DNA of 64,000 nucleotides from Sporosarcina sp. ACRSM (GTDB lineage Bacteria; Bacillota; Bacilli; Bacillales_A; Planococcaceae): contig NZ_JAKRNU010000001.1 in assembly GCF_022346545.1 (NCBI RefSeq), positions 310,001 to 374,000 of the forward strand, written 5' to 3'. The translations under genes were made by a program, and so were the position numbers. Of this stretch, positions 36,793-45,396 are shown one piece after another. Each line of letters begins with the position of its first letter. The first letter of the stretch is position 1. Under the pieces are notes generated by a model. The model was given only the letters and a program-made list of their open reading frames with translations. It was not told the DNA's origin and did not search any database.

Positions 36793-36843
36793 ACTATACT
36801 CCATCATTGAGAAATATTCAACTAAAAAGCGAACGCTTATTCG
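36793..36843 (-). promoter_or_regulatory. recA promoter with LexA box
   Basis: Minus strand: TTGAAT at 36821-36816, a 17-base spacer and TATAGT at 36798-36793. Directly upstream CGAACGCTTATTCG (36830-36843) differs from the LexA consensus CGAAC-N4-GTTCG at one base. Transcription would start near 36785, about 290 bases before the recA ATG. Confidence 0.75.
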
Positions 36844-36926
36844 TTTTATTTTTCCGAGCTAAAAACTTAAATGAGAATAGGGAGAATAATTGAATTTTAA
36901 TTGAGAATAGGAGGCATATTTTAAAG

Positions 36927-38174
36927 TTAAAGCTCTTTTTCCGCAAGATGTTTAACAAGATAATACAAAGCGAATCTCGCTGCTCGGCGACGATTGGTGT
37001 TCCTTGCTCCCGATAGGAACAATTTAAAAGTCACGGGCGCTTCATCCTTAAAAGCAATCCCTATCCAAACAGTGCCCGCCGGCTTGCCATCGTGGGGATC
37101 AGGACCGGCAGCACCTGTTAATCCGACACCGATATCCGCACCGAATTTTTGTTGCACATTCCATGCGAGCGAAGCAGCGCACTCTGCACTGACGACACCG
37201 TATTCGTCAAGTAAAGCCTTTTCTACGCCAAGCTGTTCCATTTTTGCATCCTCATTGTAGACAATTTCTCCGCCTTGAAGGGATGCGCTGATTCCCGGTT
37301 CGTCGGCTAGTTCCGCCATGAATAAACCGGCAGTTAGACTTTCAGCTGCTGCAAGCGTCCAACCATTACGTAGCAGTAACTCCGCAGCTTTCGAGGATAA
37401 TGTATCTTCATCTATTCCGAAAATATATTCCCCAACAATGGAGCGGATTTCAGTTTCTACGGGCACAATGAGCTCCAATGCTCCTTCTTCCGTATCCGCC
37501 TTAGCTGTAATGCGCAATGTAACGGCATCTGCAGTGGCCAATGGAGCAACTGTCGGATTTGTCTGCCGTTCCAAAATCGATTGGACGCGATTTTCCAGTT
37601 CCGCTTCCCCGATGCCATAAAATTTTAATACGCGAGAAATGATCACTTCTTTTTTTCCTAACGCACCAAGTAAATAAGGCGTTGCTTCGTCCGTAAACAT
37701 CGGTTCCATTTCGTGTGGGGGACCAGGTAGCAAAATATAATGGATGCCGTCTTTTTCAACTGCCATTCCCGGAGCCATTCCTTTCCGGTTTTGTAAAACG
37801 GTCGCCCCTTGGAAGACAAGTGCCTGTTTCTTATTATTTTCTGTCATCACCCGACCACTACGTTCAAAATATTGCTGAATATAGCGGAGCGCATCTTCAT
37901 CACTGACGAGCGTCGTCCCAATATGCTTCACGATGGTCTCTTTTGTCATATCGTCTTTCGTCGGGCCGAGTCCACCTGTAAAAATTAGGACGTCCGCCCG
38001 TTTTCTTGCGATTTCCAGTACTTCATCCAGACGGGTCGGATTATCACCGACCACAGTCTGGTAGTAGACATCGATACCGATTTCCGCAAGTTTGGATGAG
38101 ATGAATTTGGCGTTTGTATTCGTAATTTGGCCTAGCAATAATTCGGAACCGACTGCAATGATTTCAGCTTTCAT
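36927..38174 (-). CDS. cinA: CinA: competence/damage-inducible protein (NMN amidase)
   Basis: 415 residues. N-terminal molybdopterin-binding-like domain (AVGSELLLGQITNTN, FTGGLGPTKDDMTKE, LPGPPHEMEPMF) and C-terminal pyridine-nucleotide deamidase domain (AAAESLTAGLFMAEL, GLTGAAGPDPHDGKPAGTVWIG). It recycles nicotinamide mononucleotide and damaged nucleotides. ATG with GGGGGACATC upstream. It precedes recA as in many Firmicutes, but the recA promoter lies between them. Confidence 0.94.
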   Translation of the reverse strand: MKAEIIAVGSELLLGQITNTNAKFISSKLAEIGIDVYYQTVVGDNPTRLDEVLEIARKRADVLIFTGGLGPTKDDMTKETIVKHIGTTLVSDEDALRYIQQYFERSGRVMTENNKKQALVFQGATVLQNRKGMAPGMAVEKDGIHYILLPGPPHEMEPMFTDEATPYLLGALGKKEVIISRVLKFYGIGEAELENRVQSILERQTNPTVAPLATADAVTLRITAKADTEEGALELIVPVETEIRSIVGEYIFGIDEDTLSSKAAELLLRNGWTLAAAESLTAGLFMAELADEPGISASLQGGEIVYNEDAKMEQLGVEKALLDEYGVVSAECAASLAWNVQQKFGADIGVGLTGAAGPDPHDGKPAGTVWIGIAFKDEAPVTFKLFLSGARNTNRRRAARFALYYLVKHLAEKEL

Positions 38175-38189
38175 AATAAGATGTCCCCC

Positions 38190-38768
38190 TTACATCGAAT
38201 CTAGCAATACCCGTCTATTTTTATAAAAATAATCTACTCCTGACCAGATGGTGAAAATAAGTGCGATATAAAGCATAATCTCTCCGAAAGGAATATTGAG
38301 CGATTCGAAGAAGATATTGTTGAGTAGCAGAAATACAATGGCTAATAGTTGAGCGACTGTCTTGATTTTTCCGAGTTGGTTCGCGGCTACCACTTCCCCG
38401 CCTCCTGCCAGTATGAGGCGAAGGCCGGTCACTGCGAATTCTCGGCTTATGATGATGATGACGATCCAAGAAGGGGCGGTCCCCAATTCAACAAGAATAA
38501 TGAGTGCAGCGGAAACAAGTAATTTATCCGCTAACGGATCCAGGAATTTCCCCATATTCGTGACCAGTCCATTCTTTCTGGCAATATAGCCATCCAACCA
38601 GTCTGTAACTGAAGCGAAAATAAAAATCAGTCCGCCTATCAAATGTTCCGTTTGTATTTCCGTACCGGCTATTATCACCTTGCCAAGACCAAAATCAACA
38701 AGCATGAAAACCATGAATACCGGTATAAGCAGCACACGTGAAACGGTAATCTTATTTGGCAAATTCAT
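38190..38768 (-). CDS. pgsA: CDP-diacylglycerol-glycerol-3-phosphate 3-phosphatidyltransferase
   Basis: 192 residues with about five membrane helices and the full CDP-alcohol phosphotransferase motif [19 protein letters not shown] then PLADK (DG-AR-G-D-D spacing intact, about residues 55-80). It makes phosphatidylglycerophosphate, the precursor of PG and cardiolipin. I start at the ATG following AGAAGGATATT (product [12 protein letters not shown]); the frame's earlier ATG lacks spacing. Between ymfM and cinA, as in B. subtilis. Confidence 0.95.
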   Translation of the reverse strand: MNLPNKITVSRVLLIPVFMVFMLVDFGLGKVIIAGTEIQTEHLIGGLIFIFASVTDWLDGYIARKNGLVTNMGKFLDPLADKLLVSAALIILVELGTAPSWIVIIIISREFAVTGLRLILAGGGEVVAANQLGKIKTVAQLLAIVFLLLNNIFFESLNIPFGEIMLYIALIFTIWSGVDYFYKNRRVLLDSM

Positions 38769-38815
38769 AATATCCTTCTGTCCTTTCAAAGAAAATAGCC
38801 ATCTGATGTAGATGA

Positions 38816-39715
38816 CTATTGCTGTTTTCTGTATTCGATCACGATGTTTTGCGGGTCAGTCGCCGTTGGTGGTACTCCATATTCCAACAACTCGCCATTC
38901 ACATAGATTTCAGTAGACATCGGTCGTCCAACACGGATTCGCACATTGTCGGTCGACGTCAAATCATATTGGATAATATCCCCGGCATTCATGATGCGCG
39001 CAGGCGTCATCCATTCTTTTCCGGTGTTATCCCGAATTCCAATCCATGACCCACCAGTTAAACGGATTTCAAGCTGGAATTCTTCCGCTCCTGTCAGTCC
39101 ATAGGTCGATGTTTCTCCACTTGCACTTTCAAAAGCGAGCGTTTGTTGAGGCACTTCCGGTTCTTCCTCTTCTTCGACCGGCTCCTCTTCCTCAATCGGA
39201 TCTTCGATTCCCTGTCCATCCGATTGATTTTGATCACGATCTTCGGAATCCTTTTTGCTATTTTCCATCGTGATCGGCGGCTGTTCCTTTTCCACATCCG
39301 TAATCGGATTTTTAGACGCCGATTGCTGCGATAAATACCAAGCTACAACGATAATAACGATAATAAAGAGGGCAACAATAATTTTTGGCAACATCTCATT
39401 TAACTGATTATTGACTTTGAGACCCTTTTTCCGCGTCAATGTCGGTGAATTAATTTGTCCTTTTTCTTCTTCGGGTGCCGAAGTAGAAGACGTATCCTTG
39501 TATAAAGCTAGCATTTCATCAGGATCCAGTCCGACTGCCTCCGCATATTGCTTGATGAAGGCACGCACGTAGAAGGATCCCGGCATCATGCTATAATCTT
39601 CGTTTTCGATACCAGACAAATATCGTTTTTGTATTTTCGTTATCGATTGTAAATCATCCAATGTAAATCCTTTTGCCGTTCTCGCCTCTTTGAGACGATC
39701 ACCTAATCCGGTCAC
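38816..39715 (-). CDS. ymfM: RodZ-like helix-turn-helix membrane protein (YmfM)
   Basis: 299 residues. N-terminal HTH ([40 protein letters not shown]), a single transmembrane helix (about 111-128), an acidic Glu-rich linker (about 165-195), and a C-terminal beta domain (DUF4115: [28 protein letters not shown]). RodZ links MreB to the cell-wall elongation machinery. I take a GTG start after AGG-TGTTTTTG; a GTG three codons before is the alternative. Located between ymfK and pgsA as in B. subtilis. Confidence 0.88.
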   Translation of the reverse strand: MTGLGDRLKEARTAKGFTLDDLQSITKIQKRYLSGIENEDYSMMPGSFYVRAFIKQYAEAVGLDPDEMLALYKDTSSTSAPEEEKGQINSPTLTRKKGLKVNNQLNEMLPKIIVALFIIVIIVVAWYLSQQSASKNPITDVEKEQPPITMENSKKDSEDRDQNQSDGQGIEDPIEEEEPVEEEEEPEVPQQTLAFESASGETSTYGLTGAEEFQLEIRLTGGSWIGIRDNTGKEWMTPARIMNAGDIIQYDLTSTDNVRIRVGRPMSTEIYVNGELLEYGVPPTATDPQNIVIEYRKQQ

Positions 39716-39731
39716 CAAAAACACCTGCCTA

Positions 39732-40529
39732 TTAAAAGTTGAATAAGCCCGATCCCCCCATGGCCCCCCGGTCGGACATCATATGGTTTTTTTCCATCAT
39801 ATCATATGTAATTTCCTGATCGGGATCGGTTCGTAATTCAATAATGTAATCAAAATCTTCAATGTCATATTCGGAATGCTGCACAAACATATCCGGATGC
39901 TCTACCACTTTAATGGATGGCATACGCATCATTTCCCTGACAAGTTGCATATGACGCTCATCCTCTGCGCGCCGCGTCACAATCCCATCCAAAATGAAAA
40001 TATTCTGCTCCGAAAACTCATCGCCCATCAACGTATTTCGTACTGTCTGTTTAATCATCGTTGATGAAAGAAATATCCATTTTTTGCTGGCACAAACACT
40101 TGCGGCAACCACTGATTCCGTTTTCCCGACACGCGGCATTCCACGGATACCGATCAATTTATGCCCTTCCTGTTTGAAAATTTCTGCCATGAAATCGACA
40201 AGGATTCCTAGGTCACTTCGCAGGAACCGGAATGTCTTCCGCTCATCCGCATCACGCTGAATATACCGTCCATGCCGAACTGCTAGAATATCCCGTAGCT
40301 TCGGTTCTCGAATCTTCTTGACTTGAATCGTATCCATTGTAGAAGCAATCAACTCAAAACGTTCAATCTGATCGTCATTGTCAGTCCGCAAAAGCATGCC
40401 TCGATGCCCGCCGTCTACGCCATTGATCGTCACGATGTTGACCCGGAGCATCCCAAGCAATGATGAAATATCTCCGAGAAGGCCGGGACGGTTCACTTGG
40501 ATTTCGTATTCCAAATACCACTCACCCAT
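39732..40529 (-). CDS. ymfK: YmfK family protein (DUF3388)
   Basis: 265 residues from the ATG six bases after AAGGGGTG (product MGEWYLEYEI). The first 70 residues look like an ACT-type regulatory domain (VNRPGLLGDISSLLGML, IVTINGVDGGHRG). The C-terminal part has a P-loop-like GMPRVGKTES (129-138) and a Walker-B-like IFILDGI. A nucleotide-binding role is likely, but the function is unknown. Upstream (40530-40920) is a gap filled mainly by repeat R1-B. Confidence 0.82.
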   Translation of the reverse strand: MGEWYLEYEIQVNRPGLLGDISSLLGMLRVNIVTINGVDGGHRGMLLRTDNDDQIERFELIASTMDTIQVKKIREPKLRDILAVRHGRYIQRDADERKTFRFLRSDLGILVDFMAEIFKQEGHKLIGIRGMPRVGKTESVVAASVCASKKWIFLSSTMIKQTVRNTLMGDEFSEQNIFILDGIVTRRAEDERHMQLVREMMRMPSIKVVEHPDMFVQHSEYDIEDFDYIIELRTDPDQEITYDMMEKNHMMSDRGAMGGSGLFNF

Positions 40530-40675
40530 CTGACACACCCCTTTGACATAAGTAATTTTACTTCATTTTGCAACAATCTCTTACTATAGGACGCACGTGA
40601 AGCAACTTAGTTCTATAATAACGGATAAAACACACGATGAAAAGAAAAAAGGAGAGACGCATTCCCTCCAGTTCA

Positions 40676-40924
40676 ATCAATTACACCTTGGCGTAATTGC
40701 GTCCAGATTTTGAATTGCGAATCGAACAGCGTAGGGTTCGATTTGCCGTATTTCTGCGCTTTTTGCAGAAATTAAGGCACCAATTAACTCCTTTCAAAAT
40801 CTGTGACATCCGCCGGAGGCATAACTTGAATCAGCAGGGAGTTCGGAATCCCTCTGATTGAAATACACTCTTGTATTCATCCCACCACTTATAGAAGTGT
40901 GGGACTTCTGCTGAAGCAAGTTAA
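40676..40924 (-). repeat. Dispersed structured repeat R1, copy B
   Basis: 249 bp, same orientation as the flanking genes. Outer helix AACTTGCTTCAGC with GCTGATTCAAGTT, hairpin GGGATT-CCGA-ACTCCC, the conserved GCCTCCGGCGGATGTCAC core, CAGATTTTG/CAAAATCTG helix and the end hairpin CAATTACGCC-AA-GGTGTAATTG (a G-U pair replaces G-C). The tip of the CAGATTTTG helix holds a long insert with its own hairpins (ATTTCTGC...GCAGAAAT; CGAATCGAAC), shared with copy D. The ymfI stop codon (40921-40923) lies inside its edge. Confidence 0.85.
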
Positions 40925-41655
40925 ATATACCAGCCGCCGTTCAATTTCAAAATCTCACCTGTCATATAATCCGCCTTGCCACTCAGAAGAAAATTGACGG
41001 CCTCCGAAACATCTTCCGTCTTTCCCGTCATCATAAGTGGAATTTCGTCAATGACCAGTTGGCGTTCTTCGTCCGGAATATTATCGTTCATACGGGTTTC
41101 GATCCATCCTGGCGCAATCGCATTCACACGGATACCTGAAAAAGCGGCCTCTTTTGCATAAGCTTTGACAAATGCATGCTGGGCCCCTTTCACTGCGGAA
41201 TACATCACTTCGCCCGCAGCCCCTGTATTCCCCCAAATAGAACCGATCAGGATCACATATGATCTTTCAAATCGGCGTAGCTGGGACGACACAAGCCCGA
41301 TGAAGCGTGCCGGATTTTGCATATGGACCTTCCACAGTGCTTCCATATCCTCTGCAGTCGTGTCCGTCAATAACTTATACATCGACTGGCCATTTGCAAC
41401 AACAACAGCACCGACATGACGAACTTGTTGCGCTAGTATTTCTGCGCCATCTCCTCTATTGAAATCGGCTTGAACCGTCCTGAATTCCAATTCAGGATAT
41501 CGTTCGGATAATTCGGATTGCAACATCAATACGCTATTCCGGTTTCCGTTGTAATGCAAATAGAGCGGCCATCCTGATGCGGCCAGGGTCCGGCAAATCG
41601 CCTTGCCGATATCCCCGGACGCACCTAGTACGACACAAAAACGTTGCGTTGTCAT
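40921..41655 (-). CDS. ymfI: EF-P 5-aminopentanone reductase YmfI (SDR family)
   Basis: 244 residues. SDR motifs complete: LGASGDIGKAI (10-20), Ser139, Tyr152 and Lys156 (MYSAVKGAQ), MTGEILKLNGGW at the C-terminus. In B. subtilis YmfI reduces the 5-aminopentanone on Lys32 of elongation factor P to the 5-aminopentanol. The ATG overlaps the ymfH stop (ATGA), so the ymfF-ymfH-ymfI order is a coupled operon. Its stop codon is formed by the first bases of repeat R1-B. Confidence 0.9.
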   Translation of the reverse strand: MTTQRFCVVLGASGDIGKAICRTLAASGWPLYLHYNGNRNSVLMLQSELSERYPELEFRTVQADFNRGDGAEILAQQVRHVGAVVVANGQSMYKLLTDTTAEDMEALWKVHMQNPARFIGLVSSQLRRFERSYVILIGSIWGNTGAAGEVMYSAVKGAQHAFVKAYAKEAAFSGIRVNAIAPGWIETRMNDNIPDEERQLVIDEIPLMMTGKTEDVSEAVNFLLSGKADYMTGEILKLNGGWYI

Positions 41656-42950
41656 TGTGCAGGTTCTGCCGGAACGATGGAATAGACCGTATAGCCGCTT
41701 TCATCTGCAAAGGTTGCAAACGCATCTTGTAAATTTTGAACGGTCAGTTTTTCAAGCGTAGGTACAACGTCAAACAAGTTCATTTTATTGAACGCATAAC
41801 GCGTGAACTGATTTGCGATAAACTCAGGGGAATTCAACGAACGCATAAATTGCCCGATTTTCTTCTTCCGCATCCGATCCAGTTCAACATCTGTAATCGA
41901 CCAGTTTTCCACAGCTCCACGGATGGTTTTACGGATTTCGGCTTCCAGTGCTTCAGGCTGCTCCGTATCTGAACCGATCATCGCAAAGCCGAAACCTTTT
42001 TCCATTGTGAAATCATACGAGAAGGATTCGTCAATCAATCCTTCATTGTATGTCTTTGTGTAGAAATCGGATGATCTGCCAAATAGAATATCGAGCACCA
42101 ACCCGGACGATAATTCTTGGATGAGCATTTCTTCTCCTTCAATATCGGTCTTTGTGCACTTCATACCGATATTCAATTTCGGTTTCGACACATCCATTGC
42201 AAGCGTCCGTTCAGCAATTGCAACCGTATCTTTTTCGTCAGGGAACTTGCGGACGATTTCCGCCGGCTCTTTGAACTTTTTAGCATCCTGATTTTTTTTG
42301 ACGAAGTTCATCATTTCGTCGGGATCCACCGCTCCGACGACAAACAAAGCCATATTGGATGGGTGATAGAACGTTTCATAACACTCATATAAATGTTCAG
42401 CTGTAATATCTTGAATCGACTCGACTGTGCCCGCAATATCAATTTTCACGGGATGCTCATGATATAAGTTCTCAATCGTGCCGAAATACAGTCGCCAATC
42501 CGGCTGATCATCATACATCGTAATTTCTTGTGCGATGATCCCTTTTTCCTTATCGACCGTCTTTTCCGTAAAATAAGGCTCCTGCACGAAGTCAAGAAGA
42601 ATCTCTGTATTCTCATACAGCTTATCTGTTGCGGAGAACAGATAAGCTGTTCTCGTGAACGAAGTGAATGCATTTGCAGATGCACCGTGCACGCTGAATT
42701 TCTGGAAGACATCCCCGTCTTCTTTTTCAAATAGTTTGTGTTCCAAGAAATGCGCAATCCCATCCGGAACTGTCATTTCCTCTTCACTTCCGCGCGGAAT
42801 GAAAGTCCGGTCGATCGACCCATAATTGGTCGTGAACGTCACAAACGTTTTGGAATAGCCACGCTTCGGTAAAATATACACATTTAAACCGTTAGCTAAC
42901 GTTGCTTTATATAATGTTTCTTGTAAGTGATCGAACTGAATTTTTTCCAT
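41652..42950 (-). CDS. ymfH: M16 family zinc peptidase YmfH
   Basis: 432 residues. Inverted zinc motif His67-Phe-Leu-Glu70-His71 (GIAHFLEHKLFE) and the downstream Glu region EKGIIAQEI identify an active insulinase/pitrilysin peptidase. The start is the ATG nine bases after GGAGG (product MEKIQFDHL). It is encoded right after YmfF, a related protein without the zinc motif; such pairs commonly form heterodimers with one active subunit. Confidence 0.92.
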   Translation of the reverse strand: MEKIQFDHLQETLYKATLANGLNVYILPKRGYSKTFVTFTTNYGSIDRTFIPRGSEEEMTVPDGIAHFLEHKLFEKEDGDVFQKFSVHGASANAFTSFTRTAYLFSATDKLYENTEILLDFVQEPYFTEKTVDKEKGIIAQEITMYDDQPDWRLYFGTIENLYHEHPVKIDIAGTVESIQDITAEHLYECYETFYHPSNMALFVVGAVDPDEMMNFVKKNQDAKKFKEPAEIVRKFPDEKDTVAIAERTLAMDVSKPKLNIGMKCTKTDIEGEEMLIQELSSGLVLDILFGRSSDFYTKTYNEGLIDESFSYDFTMEKGFGFAMIGSDTEQPEALEAEIRKTIRGAVENWSITDVELDRMRKKKIGQFMRSLNSPEFIANQFTRYAFNKMNLFDVVPTLEKLTVQNLQDAFATFADESGYTVYSIVPAEPAQ

Positions 42951-42951
42951 C

Positions 42952-44226
42952 TTACACAGCCTCCTTGCCAGATAACAGATAGACGATTTCCAGTGAAATT
43001 TCAGTAGCCATCTTCTGGACATCCTCTTTCGTTACAGACTCCCAGACAGCGATCATTTTTTCTGCTGTGAACTGTTCATCCAGTTCTTTAAATTGATCGA
43101 ACACTTCAATCTGCCCTCTCGCCGAGTCGAATGCACTCTTGATGCCATTGCCTAGCAAGGCTTTCGTCTGCTCCATCTCAAGGTCTGTGATATCTCCTTG
43201 CTGCATCGCCTGCAGTTGTTCTTTAATGAGATCGACCGCTTTCTCTTCAAGCTCGGCATCGATGCCCGCCATCACATAGAGAAGCCCGTAATGGGAGGCA
43301 TAAGAACTGGAGGCATAATAGGCCATACTTTCCTTCTCACGCACATTCATGAACAGCTTACTATGCGCAAATCCACCGAAGACACCGTTCGTGATTTGCA
43401 TTTTCGGATAATCAGGGTGGCGGAAGCTCACAGGTGTACTGAAACCAAGATGCAATTTCCCTTGTTTCATCTCTTGTTTTTCACGGACCCGGCGAATATC
43501 TTCCGTTTGTCTTGCTTCAGCTTGCTGTAACGGCTTCCGCTCCATTGCCGGACGACTTTGGAATGTAAAATGTGTACGGATTTTTTCCGTCATTTCCTGT
43601 TCATCGACATCGCCGACGACATAGATCGCAATCTCATCTTCATGCAACATACTTTCATATGCTTTCAGCAAGTCGCCCGTCGTCATCGCATTGACGACCT
43701 TCTCCGTCCCATACGAAGAAGCAGATGCTGCGCTATCTGGGCGTAATAATTCCAGCATTCGCTTTTGTGCGTATCTTGTCTTATCGTCGTAAAGTGAGCG
43801 TAACCGCTCGATGACAGAGCGTTTTTCACGATTGACAATCGTTTCATCAAACTGTCCATCCACCAAGTTTGGTTCAAAGATTGTAGTCTGGATCAGGCCG
43901 AGCACATCATCCAAGACGCCGCCTTCGGATAAGTATTCATCATTCACACATTCTGCATAAAGGGAAACTAGATGGGTCTCACCGCGTTTGGATGCATCTG
44001 TATACAACACGGTACCATACATTTCATCCAACGTATTCCGCAATGCAGTTTGTGTCCGATAACGTCCATTTGAATCTTGTAGGACATTCGCTAAAACAGC
44101 ACGATGAGCAGCTTTCGTTTCATCTAATGCCGTTTTCCACTTCACGGAGAAGTTTACTGTTTTAAATTGTTCAGTCTTACGAATATATAATGTAACGCCC
44201 TCTTGCAGTACTATTTTTTTAAACAT
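42952..44226 (-). CDS. ymfF: M16 family peptidase-like protein YmfF (non-catalytic partner)
   Basis: 424 residues starting at the ATG with AGAGGTG upstream. The fold-defining segments of M16 proteins are present (LHLGFSTPVSFRHPDYPKM, NVREKESMAYYASSSYAS), but there is no HxxEH motif in the N-terminal domain, so it is probably the inactive half of a YmfF-YmfH pair. Two bases separate its stop from the ymfH start. A longer frame upstream runs through a palindrome and repeat R1-E and is not credible. Confidence 0.9.
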   Translation of the reverse strand: MFKKIVLQEGVTLYIRKTEQFKTVNFSVKWKTALDETKAAHRAVLANVLQDSNGRYRTQTALRNTLDEMYGTVLYTDASKRGETHLVSLYAECVNDEYLSEGGVLDDVLGLIQTTIFEPNLVDGQFDETIVNREKRSVIERLRSLYDDKTRYAQKRMLELLRPDSAASASSYGTEKVVNAMTTGDLLKAYESMLHEDEIAIYVVGDVDEQEMTEKIRTHFTFQSRPAMERKPLQQAEARQTEDIRRVREKQEMKQGKLHLGFSTPVSFRHPDYPKMQITNGVFGGFAHSKLFMNVREKESMAYYASSSYASHYGLLYVMAGIDAELEEKAVDLIKEQLQAMQQGDITDLEMEQTKALLGNGIKSAFDSARGQIEVFDQFKELDEQFTAEKMIAVWESVTKEDVQKMATEISLEIVYLLSGKEAV

Positions 44227-44315
44227 ACAAACACCTCTGTTTTCGTTAATATGCGGAATCCTCACTTCACTATACATTCCGTTTGTTGAAATATGCAAAT
44301 AAACAGAAGGGAGTC

Positions 44316-44341
44316 GGTTAAATTTCCCGGGAAATTTAACC
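44316..44341. other. 26-base perfect palindrome upstream of ymfF
   Basis: GGTTAAATTTCCC is followed directly by its exact reverse complement, GGGAAATTTAACC, with no loop. It lies about 90 bases upstream of the ymfF start and could be an operator for a dimeric repressor. No T-run, so not a terminator. Confidence 0.7.
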
Positions 44342-44396
44342 AAAGTGCTTAAAAAGCTGCCCAGCGTCCAACAACATAGACATTCAAGGCAGCCAT

Positions 44397-44438
44397 TCAA
44401 TCAATTACGCCGGAGGCTTAACTTGCTGAAGCAAGTTA
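44397..44438 (-). repeat. Collapsed 42-bp remnant of repeat R1 (copy E)
   Basis: It joins the far end (TTCAATCAATTACGCC), the central GGAGGCTTAACTTG and the near end (CTGAAGCAAGTTA) of R1, with everything between deleted. The join leaves a neat hairpin TAACTTGC-TTCA-GCAAGTTA. The nupQ stop codon (44436-44438) lies in it. Confidence 0.75.
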
Positions 44439-45395
44439 TCGATTCCCTTTAATATATGGTTGACCGCTTGCTTTTGGTGCAGTCGCCCTGCCGATAAATC
44501 CAGCCAATGCAAGAATCGTTAGCACGTATGGCAAGATATAAAGATAGACGGTCGGGACTTTATTGAGTAAAGGAATGCCCGAGGCACTAATCGCAAGTGC
44601 TTGCGCAAATCCGAAGAACAGCGCAGCTCCCATTGCCCCAATCGGATGCCACTTCCCGAAAATCATCGCGGCCAGCGCCATGAACCCTTGTCCATTGATA
44701 GTCGCGTGACCGAAATCGTTCGTCATCGTTTGCGAATAAATTGCGCCGCCGATTCCGGCAAGACCGCCTGAAATGATGACGCCGATGTAGCGGATTTTTG
44801 CGACGTTGATCCCCATTGTATCAGCAGCCATCGGATGTTCCCCGACAGAACGGAGACGAAGGCCGAACGGTGTTTTATAAATGATAAACCAAGCAAGAAT
44901 GGCTACACCGATCGCCAGTAGCGAAGAGCCGTAGATCCCTTTAAATAGTAATGGTCCTATAAACGGAATTTCATGCAGGATTGGAACGTTGAAGCGCGGG
45001 ATGCTCTGTTGAATAAAATCCGTTTGCCCTTTCCCATAAACCATTTTCACCGTAAACAAGGCAATGGCAATCCCAAGCATATTGATGGCAACACCGGAGA
45101 CGGTTTGGTCCGCACGGAATGTAATGGACGCGACTGCGTGCATAATCGAGAATACCGCGGAGACAACCATCGCCATTAGCAAGGCGAGCCATGGTGTCCA
45201 AGCACCGAATGTATCTGCATAGAAAAGATTGAACAAAATACCGATGAAAGCCCCCATGACCATGAGTCCTTCCAAACCGATATTGACGACACCTGATCGT
45301 TCTGAAAATACGCCGCCGATTGCCGTAAAAATCAGAGGCGCGGCATAAGCGATTGAAATCGGAACGATGAAATACAGCACTTCAAGAAAACTCAT
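44436..45395 (-). CDS. nupQ: Nucleoside ABC transporter permease NupQ (YufQ)
   Basis: 319 residues, about nine membrane helices. The region GLRLRSVGEHPMAADTMGINV is the ATPase-contact loop of LivM/RbsC-like permeases, and FSERSGVVNIGLEGLMVMG is typical of nucleoside-type permeases. With NupP it forms the channel. One base separates it from the nupP stop. The stop codon lies within the R1-E remnant. Confidence 0.92.
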   Translation of the reverse strand: MSFLEVLYFIVPISIAYAAPLIFTAIGGVFSERSGVVNIGLEGLMVMGAFIGILFNLFYADTFGAWTPWLALLMAMVVSAVFSIMHAVASITFRADQTVSGVAINMLGIAIALFTVKMVYGKGQTDFIQQSIPRFNVPILHEIPFIGPLLFKGIYGSSLLAIGVAILAWFIIYKTPFGLRLRSVGEHPMAADTMGINVAKIRYIGVIISGGLAGIGGAIYSQTMTNDFGHATINGQGFMALAAMIFGKWHPIGAMGAALFFGFAQALAISASGIPLLNKVPTVYLYILPYVLTILALAGFIGRATAPKASGQPYIKGNR

Positions 45396-45396
45396 A

